DNA from: Aspidapion aeneum
Taxonomy: Eukaryota > Arthropoda > Insecta > Coleoptera > Brentidae
Direction: 5' to 3'
Assembly (NCBI GenBank): GCA_963576565.1
Contig: OY755042.1
Location: forward strand, 10,613,813-10,677,812
Length of the DNA stretch: 64,000 nt
Numbering within the stretch: the first letter of the stretch is position 1; every line of letters starts with the position of its first letter. Shown here one piece after another: positions 54,970 to 64,000 of the stretch. The translations under genes were made by a program, and so were the position numbers. The notes below the pieces were generated by a model that saw only the letters and a list, made by a program, of their open reading frames with translations, was not told the origin of the DNA and did not search any database.

Positions 54970-55306
54970 TACATACATATCCGAAGCGAAAAACATTACC
55001 CTTCCTTTCGCCGTGCTTCAGTTGGATAAAAAAATGCCTTTTTTGCTAAGGATATCGCCGTGTTTTTTCTTACGTTTTAATTGAAACACTCTGTAAATAT
55101 TGCATGCAGTTACAAAATCGCTTTCGTAACGATTTTGGCCTAATAAATTTTTTGTGTGCTTGATTGTTTTAAAGTGTTTTACAGACAAAATTCTACTTTT
55201 TTAATTAACAGAAACATTGTGGGAATTGGTTAAAAGATAATTAAATAATTAATTTTTCAAAAAGCAAAAGTAGGAAAGGAAGGAACAAGCAAATGTCAAA
55301 TGTTAA

Positions 55307-56765
55307 ATGACGTCGCACAAATTACATGGGCGTTGGGCTTCGGTGGAAGGCTCACGTATGTTATAGAGGAGATCCTTCCATACAACGTTTAAATGGGTCA
55401 AGTCTTCGGATGGGCTTCAGGAGCTTTGGAAGTTCCACCCAAAATTTGCAATTTGACAATGTTGTGATATTAAAAACAAGCCAGTTTCAAATCATTTTGA
55501 CGACAGTTTATTTTGGAAAATTAGTAATAAGCATTTTTAAAATAAGTGACCTTAATTATGCATCTAAATCCGGAGGTTTTAAAATAAGTGAACTTAATTA
55601 TGTATCTAAATACCGAGGATCACGGTGCATTACATTTCAACAATTTATTAGCTCACACATATACTATACTATAGTAGTGTGAGCTATGGTGATCCTAATT
55701 TTTTCGAGAAAAAAAAAGTTGCTCCGATTTCAAAAATTTTTATATATCTTTGCGTTTCAGATAATTTTGAAACTTTTTTGTTGCGCCGTCTGTCTGTCTG
55801 TATGTCTGTCTGTCTGTCTGTATGTCTGTCTGTAACGCCCAACGCGCATAACTCAAAAACCGCTTGGCCGATTTTAATGAAATTTGGTACCTAGGCTGGG
55901 TCTTGGGTCGAGATGGTCCCATTTAAAAATGAACAAAATCCACCGAACACAAACCAAATAAAAGGGTGGGGATAGATTTCAAAAATTAGAGTTTATGTGA
56001 AAATATGACGTGTGTGATATCAAACGAAAGGTAATTGAGTCTGCAGTTAAACAAAATACATTGTAATTTATTTTAAAAGAAAAAGGGTGGGGGTATATTT
56101 TAAAAATTAGAGTTTAAGTGAAAATATGGCGTGTGTGATATCAAACGAAAGGTAATTGAGTCTGCAGTTAAACAAAATACATTGTAATTTATTTTAAAAG
56201 AAAAAGGGTGGGGGTATATTTTAAAAATTAGAGTTTAAGTGAAAATATGGCGTGTGTGATATCAAACGAAAGGTAATTGAGTCCGGAGTTTAACAAAATA
56301 CATTTTAGTTTCTTGTTTTTTTTAAGGGTGGGGGTAGATTTCAAAAATTTGAGTTTAAGTCAAAACATGGCTTGTGTGGTATCAAACAAAAGGTAATTTA
56401 GTCTGAAGTTGAATAAAATATATTTCAGTTTTTAGTTATATTAGCTCACACGTACACTATAACTATAGTACCTAGTGTGAACTTAGGGGCCCATATATTG
56501 GCAGAGTATTTTTATTTGACAACTTATCACACCTAGTATTAAGATTTTTAATTCTATTTCTGCAAATTGCCAAACTAATAAAATTGCCGATATGTTTATT
56601 TTTATTATGCAAACATTGTCAAATTGCAAACCTTGGAATGAAATCAGAACCCATCAGAAGCTTTGTCCCATTAAAACGTTCTATGGGAGGATTTCGTCTA
56701 TAACACACGTAAGTCTTAGAGCATTCCACCGAAGCCCAACGCCTATGTTATTTGTGCGACGCCAT
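55307..56765. mobile_element. inverted-repeat element split by family H copy 7
   Basis: The left arm (55307-55490) holds GACGTCGCACAAATTACATG, GGCGTTGGGCTTCGGTGGAA and GCAATTTGACAATG. The right arm (about 56580-56765) is its diverged reverse complement. Family H copy 7 lies in the loop. Two short GAACTTAATTATG-type repeats precede it. No protein. Confidence 0.62.
55649..56507 (+). mobile_element. family H copy 7, complete
   Basis: The most complete plus-orientation copy. It has the TAGCTCACAC hairpin, a GTCT tract (55788-55832), four 115-bp sub-repeats (one exact-looking duplication at about 56040-56290), the second hairpin and the tip GGCAGAGT. Frames over the tract are not genes. Confidence 0.7.
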
Positions 56766-56811
56766 TTATTTATTTAACCGTAGATACTAAGAGCCCGACG
56801 CACCGGGCTAA

Positions 56812-57001
56812 AAGCCTTTTTCCTCGCAGTAACTACAAGTTACCAGGTAACCTGGTTACTCGTTTTCTGTTTTTCTTCGCTGAGTAACACTAACTATGAC
56901 GTCACGAGTAACCACACAGTATAACCAGCCTAGCAGACGTGGTTGCTGAAATATTTTGAGGTTAAGATCGTTTTTTTTTGTTTTTTTTTCAAAATGTTTG
57001 A

Positions 57002-57063
<62 letters not shown>

Positions 57064-57492
57064 CAACCAATTATATTTGGTAACGGTACAAAATGAAGCA
57101 CATCCCTTGAAGTTGGTACTATATCAATTCAACTGCATCTAGTCTTAAAATGTACTGCCTTTGGTGTTTTGTGGTACTGCGGCCTTATCACAGAATACCA
57201 AAGGAGCACCCTGTTTCCACCCCGATTCAAAAAACGCATCATGTAACGCTGCATTTAAAACTGGTGCAAATCCATGACCCGTGATACATTTTTTGAATCG
57301 GGCTGGGCATGCATTGGTGGAAACAATGAATTATTTTCTGCATTTCGGAAATTGCTGGTAAAAACAAAAACAAACAATTGGAAATGTCATCCACAGCTGA
57401 CTGTCTGACGTCATACAGCGGTTACTCCGAGTAACCGTGACGTCATTTCGAGTAACTTAAATGAGTGACTAGTAACCTCGAGGAAAAAGGCT
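56812..57492. mobile_element. Harbinger-like TIR element with (AT)n
   Basis: Ends AAGCCTTTTTCCTCGCAGTA and, in reverse complement, AGCCTTTTTCCTCGAGGTTA. TAA lies at 56809-56811 and 57493-57495, as expected for PIF/Harbinger. GTTACT words recur inside both ends. It contains an (AT)28-type microsatellite at 57006-57061 and a smaller hairpin at 57211-57325 (GTTTCCACC...GGTGGAAAC), perhaps a nested MITE. No transposase. Confidence 0.65.
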
Positions 57493-57781
57493 TAAAGTTA
57501 TTCCTTCTTTGTTGTTAAAATTAAGTCACCTTTTTTCGTTCCTTAAGAGCTGCTTAAAGATAAGATGCTGGTCACATGATGTTACCCGTCTGGCATAGCC
57601 ATAGCAACTGACAATACCTACAAATTTTCAGAGTGTTCTGATTAAAGTGAATGTGTCTTTTTGCGTTTTGTGAGTAAATAAAGTAAGAAACATGTTTTTT
57701 TCAATAAAAACTGGTTCGGTTCGGAACCGAAAACAATGAGTTAACCAAGTATAAAAGGCAACTTCGCATGGGTGCAGTCCA

Positions 57782-57829
57782 CCACGGACACCGGTGTTTC
57801 GGAAAAAGGCATTTCCTTCCTCAGCGTGG
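57782..57829 (-). ncRNA. type-I hammerhead ribozyme, copy 1
   Basis: Read on the minus strand from 57829: stem I CCACG, core CTGAGGA (consensus CUGANGA), stem-loop II of 17 bases (GGAAA pairs TTTCC), GAAA, stem III ACACC/GGTGT, cleavage triplet GTC, then stem I CGTGG. All invariant core bases are present. Stem III is a self-complementary octamer CACCGGTG with no loop, typical of minimal stem III hammerheads that may act as dimers. One unpaired A sits at the base of stem II. The predicted cut is between 57787 and 57786. Confidence 0.72.
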
Positions 57830-58111
57830 CTTGCCTGACACAAAGTAGAACAAACTGACTACAAGATACAAGGTAAATCAAAAAGAATGGAAAAATAGGT
57901 GAAACCTATCTTTCATTCTACGAGTGAACGACAGCGAATCAAAGAAACTTAGTCCAGGGCGGGACGAAAACATCCACCGGTCTATAAGGAAGGAAGACTT
58001 TTCGTCACAGTTCAACAAGACCATGCTATCACCGTCTCCACGGTATCGGTTCGGAACCGAAAACAATGAGTTAACCAAGTATAAAAGGCAACTTCACAGG
58101 GGTACAGTCAA

Positions 58112-58159
58112 CCACGGACACCGGTGTTTCGGAAAAAGGCATTTCCTTCCTCAGCGTGG
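58112..58159 (-). ncRNA. type-I hammerhead ribozyme, copy 2
   Basis: Identical in sequence to copy 1 over all 48 bases, 330 bp away, although the bases just outside differ between the repeat units (for example GCATGGGTGCAGTCC against ACAGGGGTACAGTCA). The predicted cut is between 58117 and 58116. Confidence 0.72.
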
Positions 58160-58331
58160 CTTGCCTGACACAAAGTAGAACAAACTGACTACAAGATACA
58201 AGGTAAATCAAAAAGAATGGAAAAATAGGTGAAACCTATCTTTCATTCTACGAGTGAACGACAGCGAATCAAAGAAACTTAGTCCATGGCGGGACGAAAA
58301 CGTCCACCCTTCTATAAGGAAGAAAGACTTT

Positions 58332-58404
58332 TGGGTCGGGTTGGATGATAAGCATGGTTACACTCGACTCGCCTTGGCAGATTTATGCGAAATCGATACC
58401 TCGA
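58332..58404. other. unassigned short stretch
   Basis: No feature recognised between the ribozyme repeat and the following fragment. Confidence 0.25.
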
Positions 58405-58555
58405 TTGTGCCGGACTTTTGAAAAAGCCCCCGTAGAGCAAAAACGGGTTAATATATGAAATTGTGGTTCTACCAAAAATCTTATCTTGAAATTTAAGGCT
58501 CACCAAGGGGGGTTAGTTTTCCACTATCTCCACTAGAAGTATCATTTCCCACGTA
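58405..58555. repeat. solo arm fragment related to the 31997 foldback
   Basis: CGGACTTTTGAAAAAGCCCC, CGTAGAGCAAAAACG, TCTTGAAATTTAAGGCTC and CTCCACTAGAAGTATC follow the order of the right arm of the 31997-33272 element, with many differences. Its own ends are not found. Confidence 0.45.
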
Positions 58556-58850
58556 GGAATAAAGGAAAGAAAAAATTAAATGACAACCTTAAAAAAATTA
58601 CATTTGGGATAATTTTATTTCTTCTGTAACCATTTACTCAACCGCGTAAACCCAACCGTGACGCACCTAAAGTAAGTGTTTGCACACACATAAAAGCGAA
58701 GCTCTTTCTGCATTTGCATGCTAATGTAATTCTACACGTGTTTTTGCAATGTGCACAGCAACACTTTTATTAATGGCTAGCTGAATTAATTTTGCGAAAA
58801 ATCGGAAAATTCTATTACCTGTTAAGGTGACTAAAGAACCAACTAAAAAT
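58556..58850. other. unassigned DNA
   Basis: No feature recognised. Confidence 0.3.
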
Positions 58851-59365
58851 ACTCTGCCAATTTATGGGCACCTAAGCTCACACGATATATAATGTAATTT
58901 TTACCCATTTTGGCCCGCGAAAATAACGACACCCGGGGACGCGTTCGATTGGAGTTCCCCCCCTCCACTGCACAAAACAAACTCTAATATATTTTTTTAT
59001 CTTCATGCACTACCTTTAATATAGTTCCACACGAGTAATATTTTTACCCAAACTCTAATTTTTAAAATATACCCGGCTTATATTTTGGTGGATTTTATTC
59101 ATTTTTAAATGAGACCATCTAGAGCCAAAATCCAATCTAGGTACCAAACTTCATTAAAATCGTGCAAGTAGTTTTTGAGTTAGGCGCCTTGGTCGTTACG
59201 GACAGACAGATAGGCAGACCGCGCGACAAAAAAGTTTCAAAATCATTTGAGACGCAAAGATATATAAAATTTTTTGAAATCGGACCAACTTTTTTTTTCA
59301 ACTTTTTGACACGATTATCATAGTTGACACTACCATAGTTATAGTATACGTGTGAGCGTGAGCTA
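58851..59365 (-). mobile_element. family H copy 8, oldest-looking
   Basis: Has the ACTCTGCC tip and the same order of internal words (CTTCATTAAAATCG, TTTTTGAGTTAGGCGCCTTG, GTTTCAAAATCATTTGAGAC), but with many substitutions. The GTCT tract is reduced to ACAGACAGATAGGCAGACC. The terminal hairpin is altered (GTGTGAGCGTGAGCTA). Confidence 0.58.
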
Positions 59366-59473
59366 ATATGAAGATTTAATATTTTTAATATAAAATCTCA
59401 AATTATATTGAGCTCTATCTTTTTAATATGATAGGTAAAGGGTGATTCATTTATAAACGTATACCCCCTCTAA

Positions 59474-61114
59474 AGGGGTGTTTACACGGGTCGATTTTAT
59501 TAATATTTATTCTAAAAATAATAATAAAATCTTAAAGGAGTGTTTATAGAAGTCAATTTTAGGCGTGCGGCGTGTTGCCTCGATTTGCCGTGCGGCAAGT
59601 CGAATCGCTACCCCGTTTACAAGCGGCCACTATAAAGTCGCAAGGCAATAGGTCATTTTTGTTGAAAATGTTGTGCAAAACAGGAGTTTTATGTAATGGA
59701 ATTAAAATAGAGTAAAGCAATAATTGAAGAATTGCTTGTTAAACACAGAGAAAAGAAGAAACAAAGAAGAAATCGGGAATTTTTTCTGTACTCCTAAATC
59801 TGAGGAAATTTTTTTTCCAGCAAGAAATTCTTTTAGGTTTGGAAATATTTAAAAGTCTGACGGGGCTAGATCTGGCGAATAAGGTGGATGGTTTAACAGT
59901 CTAGCTGATTGATTTTAGCCATTACAAGAGCGGACTTGTGGCAAGGTGCATTGTCCTGATGAAACAGAATTTTCTTTTTTGCCAAACCAGGGCGTTTTTC
60001 GCTTATATTCTGCTTGAGCTGGTCCAGTAAGTCGCTATAGTACTCTGAATTTATTGTTCTTCCTTTTTCGAGATAATCTATAAGGAGTATCCCTTTAGCG
60101 TCCCAAAAGACCGTTGCCATGACCTTTCCAGCAGACGGTACTGCCTTTGCCTCCTTTGGAACTAGTTCGTCCTTTGCCATCCATTATTTGGACTATTGCT
60201 TCGTTTCAGGGGTATAATGATGAACCCATGTTTCATCAACCGTAATAAATCTACGTAAAAAGTCCCCTGAATCACGTCTAAAGGGTGCCAATCTCCTCTG
60301 AAATGGTTAAACGCACGAGCTTTTGATCTGGCGTGAGCAAACGCGGCACTCATCGGGCGGATAGCTTTCCCATACCTAAAACTTCACATAAAATATGGTG
60401 AACTCACTCTTTTGATATGCCCACAGCCTCAGCTACCTCTTCCAGTCTTAATCTGCTATCTTTTAGAATTAGTTTGTGAATGGTTTGCCCCATTTCTTTA
60501 GAATTTGCCGTTTTTGGCCTGCCAGGTTTTAACTGTGGTATAGGAAGGATCAGACTCCCCTAGTGTCTTGCATCTTGTTCAGCTTTTATTTCCGTCGGCG
60601 ATAACCCTTTGATATTAAAATATTTTATCACGGCTCTTATCTCGTTTTTTTCCATCTTTTAAAATTGACACACTGTATAAACTTTCAAAATAAGCACGAC
60701 ACAAACTACTTGACGCACTCACTTTAAACTTCGAGCGTATACTGATCACAAGCAAGGCTACACAAACACGTTGAAACATGAAAGCAAATCGGGCCTGCTA
60801 CAGGCTAGGCCAGAAACTTTTCATCCCATCCTCGTAGGATTCCATTCCATAGGCAGGGATATTTTGCGTAGCACTCAAAAATTTCAATTATTTTGTTTTT
60901 GTCCATTTTTAAAAACGAAATATTGTTGTCACAATATACTATGCGGCTGTGAATCACCTAACCATTTAAATGGTCGATTGGCATGCGACCTGCGATCGTG
61001 CGGCGAAAGTCGAAGTTCCCAATTTTTGCGGCTTTCGATCTAGTTGTATATGGTGCAGACGATTTCCCTTTTACACGGTTGATTTTTTTGAAATCGACCC
61101 GTGTAAACACCCCT
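59474..61114. mobile_element. Harbinger-like TIR element holding a dead mariner
   Basis: Ends AGGGGTGTTTACACGGGTCG on both sides in inverted orientation, perfect for at least 24 bp. TAA flanks both ends (59471-59473 and 61115-61117), as in PIF/Harbinger. The outer 150 bp on each side carry GCGGC-rich words (TTGCCGTGCGGCAAGTCG), and the interior is occupied by a mariner pseudogene. Confidence 0.72.
59790..60655 (-). pseudogene. mariner transposase, near full-length but broken
   Basis: ATG at 60655 starts MEKNEIRAVIKYFNIKGLSP, the N-terminus of Mos1/mellifera-type mariner transposases. Following pieces, with frame changes and stops, include GESDPSYTTVKTWQAKNGK, VDETWVHHYTPETKQ (first catalytic Asp), then an open run 60180-59893 with PSAGKVMATVFWDAKGILLI and LFHQDNAPCHKS (second Asp). 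After a stop comes HPPYSPDLAPSDF (third Asp) and LKEFLAGKKISSD near 59,830. The D,D34D triad is thus present but spread over frames. The C-terminal end is lost. Mariner terminal repeats were not located. It sits in the opposite orientation to the MICALL gene. Confidence 0.8.
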
Positions 61115-61136
61115 TAAGCAGGATTTACATCTGCCA

Positions 61137-61533
61137 TGCGAAATATAAGCTTGAGTATGAACTACACTAAAACTAAAATTATAACAAACACAGATGAGAA
61201 AACACGATTAGGATAAACCAAGGGAAAATAGAGAGAGTAGATGATATACCTCGGCCAAATTATGGGCAGCATTTAGTAAATTAAGCTACATATTAAAAAA
61301 TAAAAAATATCATCAGTACCTCAAAACAAAAGTGTATATAACCAATGTATCCTTCCTGTACTTACCTATGGATCCCAGACCTAGACACTTACAAAAACAA
61401 ACATGGATAATGTAACAAAAGCTCAAAGATCGATGGAAAGACAAAGCTAACACATAGAAAAAGGAATAAATGGATAAGAAAGGATAAGAAAGGAAAGATA
61501 TTGGGAGAGGCCTATGTCCAAAGATGGATCAAT
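61137..61533 (+). pseudogene. LINE 3' end, RT C-terminus (RTE-like)
   Basis: Frames combine to the usual RTE-type sequence order: LSMNYTKTKIITN, RINQGKIERVDDI, YLGQIM, AAFSKLSYILKNKKYHQYLK, NQCILPVLTYGSQT, KAQRSMERQS and the terminal GEAYVQRWIN followed by a stop at 61531-61533. There are frame changes near 61,240 and 61,325, and the connector between ERQS and GEAYV is short, so the segment is deleted internally. Endonuclease and RT catalytic motifs are absent. It lies directly beside the Harbinger-like element's TAA. Confidence 0.6.
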
Positions 61534-61599
61534 TGAAACCAATTTGCAGGGTCAATTTAGCGTCTCTTTATGTAACAGATATAAGCCAGGAATTAAAAG

Positions 61600-61716
61600 G
61601 AAAAGCGTCCTACACACCAGCCAGGGGCAATTTAACGTCCCTACATATGATAGATATCGGCGTTTATCGATATCTGTTAAAAACAAGGACGTAATTTGGC
61701 TGGTGTGTTGGCAGCT
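61600..61716. repeat. short inverted repeat around ACACACCAGCCA
   Basis: CGTCCTACACACCAGCCAGG, AATTTAACGTCC and GATAGATATCG are followed by CGATATCTG, GGACGTAATTTGGC and TGGTGTGT in reverse-complement order. Possible small MITE or stem-loop; ends uncertain. Confidence 0.45.
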
Positions 61717-62313
61717 TAACAAATTTGTGGTGTTTTTCCACTAACTCTTCAATACTTCAAAAACGAGTCACCTTAATTACGCGTTAATGATTTATAGATG
61801 GACGACAAAATAAGTAATATTAAATGAGTCAAGTGTGGGAAAACTGGATTCTGGTTCTTGCTAATTGTTGCTACTGACTACCGTTATCAGGAAGAGAACG
61901 ATTATATTGATAATTCTGTTTTAAACGATTCAAAAAAATTAAATAGATATTGCTGCTTAAATTTTTTTTAAAAATTAGTTAATGAAAAAACCCAAGGTTC
62001 CAGGCAGAAATAATGTTTTTCAAAAGTTAAACTAGGTAATCTTATTGCTTGTTAAATACATATACAATTTCCCCTGTAGTACACGAGTTTATAAATTACT
62101 TAATGGATCTATTCTTTAGTGCAATATATTTGTTTAAAATAAATCGCATAAATATGATAGAATTAATTAAGGTTGTGATTTGTATAAAACTTAATAAGTT
62201 AATATATTCCTTTATGGATTTTTATGAACAATAAATCTATATCCGGCCCATGGTTGCAATCAAAATAAATGAAGCCTATTCAACCAAATTAAAAGATACC
62301 TAATTAAATTTTG
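61717..62313. other. AT-rich DNA, nothing recognised
   Basis: A 61-codon hydrophobic frame at 62049-62234 is AT-driven and without motif. Confidence 0.4.
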
Positions 62314-62315
62314 TA

Positions 62316-63815
62316 CAGCGTGTCCCATTTTCGATGGGATTAAATGGGAAACTCGGTTATTATTAAAGATATCGATTTTCTGATTGCACCTTCCCGTGCT
62401 CTTTTTTGGAGCCCTTAAAAATGGTGTAATCAGATTTTTGCTATACCCCGTGGTTTAGCTAATACAGGGAGTTTTTAAAAAAATTGCATTTTAATTGATT
62501 CCTTGTATCTCGCTTATTTTGCAAGGTATTTTTATTCTGTAAAAACCTTTCTATGACAACTTTTTTAGAGCAAAATAATGACGTTGTCAAATTTCTAAAA
62601 TATTTTTTAGTTTTTGAGATATGGTATTTATCATAAAAAAATTAAATACGAACCTGGATTTTTTTATTACTATTTTGATTGGTTCCATGCTATTACTACT
62701 TTAAAATGATAAAACATTAATATTTTTTTGATTTAAGGTTAAAAAAAACTATTTAATATTTGAAAAAAAAAATTATAGTCCGAACCTGGAAATTTCCAAC
62801 GTAATTATAAATTAAAAATTGCAAGACACACTAGTTGAACGATTTTTAGTTTATCTGTTTTGAAATGATAATTAAAAGATTTATAAATAAAGTAAAAAAC
62901 GTTAAAAAGTTACAAAAATAATATCATACTAATTATTTGATGGCAGGTCGTGAAATTTACAAAACAAAAGCGTGAAATTGACATTGTCATTTTACTTGTC
63001 ATTTTTGTGAATGGCTTACAATTATTTTAAACTGGCTAGAAGTCAACCATATCCAGATTTTGAAAAATGTGATATGTTTGCTTTATTCAAGCAACAAAAT
63101 CCCAATATTTAAATAGCAGAAATATTTTTATGCAAAATGCGTTAAGAAAAATTACTCAAAAATGCCAACAATGTCTTACAAATAATGGTAATCAGAAAAA
63201 TCAGTTATTTTTTGTAATTTGTTTTTTTTGTATTTTTCATAGACTTTGTTTAATAAATCTGTAAATTAACGTAAAACCATTTTAATATACTAAGTATCAA
63301 AACAGTTAAACTAAAAATTGTTTAACTAGCAATTTTTAATTTATATTTATGTTGGAAATATCCAGGTTCGGATTAATTGTTTTTTTTTTTATATTAAATA
63401 TTTTTTTTACCTTAAAACAAAAAATTTTTAAATTTTTATTATGTTGTGATAATACTAGCATGAAACCAATCAAAATAGTAACAAAAAAAATCCAGGTCCG
63501 TATTTAATTTTTTTATGATAAATATCATATCTCAAAAACTAAATAAAGTTAATTATTTTCTTCTAAAAAAGTTGCCATGAAAAGGTTTTTACAGAATAAA
63601 AATATCTCGCAAAACAAGCGAGATATAAGGGATTATTAAAAATACAATTTTTTCAAAAACTCCCTGTATTAGCGAAACTACGGGGTATGGCAAAAATCTG
63701 ATTACACCATTTTTAAGGTCTCAAAAAAAGAGCACGGTGAGGTGCAATCAGAAAATCAATATCTTTAATAATAACCGAGTTTCCCATTTAATCCCATCGA
63801 AAATGGGACACGCTG
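62316..63815. mobile_element. 1.5-kb foldback element with TA duplication
   Basis: Both ends read CAGCGTGTCCCATTTTCGAT inward. The arms of about 480 bp pair through TAATCCCATTTAACC-type sequence, GTGTAATCAGATTTTTGC, TACAGGGAGTTTTT, TTTGATTGGTT and GTCCGAACCTGGAAATTTCC. TA flanks both ends (62314-62315 and 63816-63817). The loop (about 62805-63340) is unique. No protein; transcripts would form a long hairpin. Confidence 0.8.
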
Positions 63816-64000
63816 TACAGAATCAAACGCGCTTGTTTTGTTTAGACTACCTTCATCGTTATTTGTCATTTGACTCATTTTATTACATACAGGGTTATTA
63901 AGCCTGGCCCCCGCATGAGAAAAGGCTGTGCATTTGAATATCCAAGGTGCGACAATTAACTTCTAAGACTGGCCCCCGTACTAACAGGTTTTAAATTTCC
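63816..64000. other. start of a further TA-type element, cut by the window end
   Basis: TACAGGGTTATTAAGCCTGG at about 63889 resembles the TACAGGG tips seen elsewhere. CTGGCCCCCG occurs twice (63904 and 63971), so short internal repeats are present. Its far end lies outside the window. Confidence 0.3.

Larger units (their letters stand above)
53961..55035 (+). repeat. family X copy 3, split by a pogo-like element
   Basis: Starts GTGTTACCTTCCATTGAGTG with one purine-block unit and GAATTTTTGAAATCGCCC, the short body, then the tail TTCGGTTCAGCCGTTTAGCC. The tail is interrupted at 54324 by the pogo-like insertion and resumes at 54972 with CATACATATCC and CATTACCCTTCCTTTCGCCG. Confidence 0.65.
57716..58331 (-). 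mobile_element. tandem 330-bp repeat with hammerhead ribozymes (retrozyme-like)
   Basis: Two direct copies with a 330-bp period: 57716-58045 and 58046-58331 (the second lacks about 45 bp). Both contain TCGGTTCGGAACCG, TTAACCAAGTATAAAAGGCA, the ribozyme, ACAAAGTAGAACAAACTGAC and GAACGACAGCGAATCAAAG. On the minus strand each holds an identical type-I hammerhead ribozyme, so cleavage of a transcript would release a 330-nt monomer (57787-58116). Animal retrozymes are known as small tandem repeats of this size with type-I hammerheads, and Penelope-like elements carry similar ribozymes; either could be the source. No protein is encoded. Confidence 0.68.

Noticed and set aside
57628..58178. Open frames across the tandem ribozyme repeat
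   Set aside because: They repeat with the 330-bp unit in different frames and show no domain; the ribozyme structure explains the conservation better.

Overview
The window looks like AT-rich, repeat-dominated DNA from an arthropod, most likely an insect. The reasons are one conserved animal exon with a GTAAGT splice donor, the absence of bacterial-style operons, and a transposon mix of Tc1/mariner, pogo, hAT, Transib-like, Harbinger-like, DINE-1/Helentron-like and LINE elements, with hammerhead-ribozyme repeats. The species cannot be named from the sequence. The letters H, P, X, Y, Z and R used below are my own labels for repeat families.

Host genes. The only confident host gene is the first coding exon of a MICAL-like (MICALL) protein at 43857-44008 (+). 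It has an upstream 5' UTR and a 5' splice site, so most of the DNA to the right is probably its first intron or what lies beyond. A 59-codon frame at 2215-2394 (+) may be a terminal exon of another gene, but it is unrecognised.

Layout. 0-10 kb: a 146-bp periodic ATGGCGG array, two H elements (DINE-1-like, with GTCT microsatellite), the first Y repeat, a 0.7-kb foldback, a tRNA-like remnant and a 2.6-kb inverted-repeat element with internal tandem units. 10-13.4 kb: a 3.3-kb Tc1/mariner-superfamily element whose transposase is broken by a Transib-like element and by a small MITE. 13.4-23 kb: smaller TIR elements, P copy 1, three more H elements and a 0.6-kb foldback. 23.2-24.5 kb: a 5'-truncated LINE with an intact RNase H region. 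26-33 kb: Y, P, X and H copies and a 1.3-kb foldback. 33-38 kb: a composite element holding a hAT fragment and P copy 3, then Foldback-like GCGC arrays. 39-43.5 kb: a second Transib-like element and short TIR elements. 43.6-44.0 kb: the MICALL exon. 44-64 kb: mariner relics, two hAT derivatives, a Y copy interrupted by one of them, P copy 4, an X copy interrupted by a pogo-like element, an H copy inside an inverted-repeat element, a tandem hammerhead-ribozyme repeat (retrozyme-like), a Harbinger-like element holding a dead mariner, an RTE-like LINE 3' end and a 1.5-kb foldback.

How it fits together. No metabolic or regulatory pathway is encoded. The content is a nested record of transposition, with target-site duplications (TA, TAA, AATA, CGCCG, 8 bp, 12-13 bp) that let many insertions be classified and ordered. 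Two points stand out: two identical type-I hammerhead ribozymes 330 bp apart, and two Transib-like insertions that share the target duplication CGCCG.
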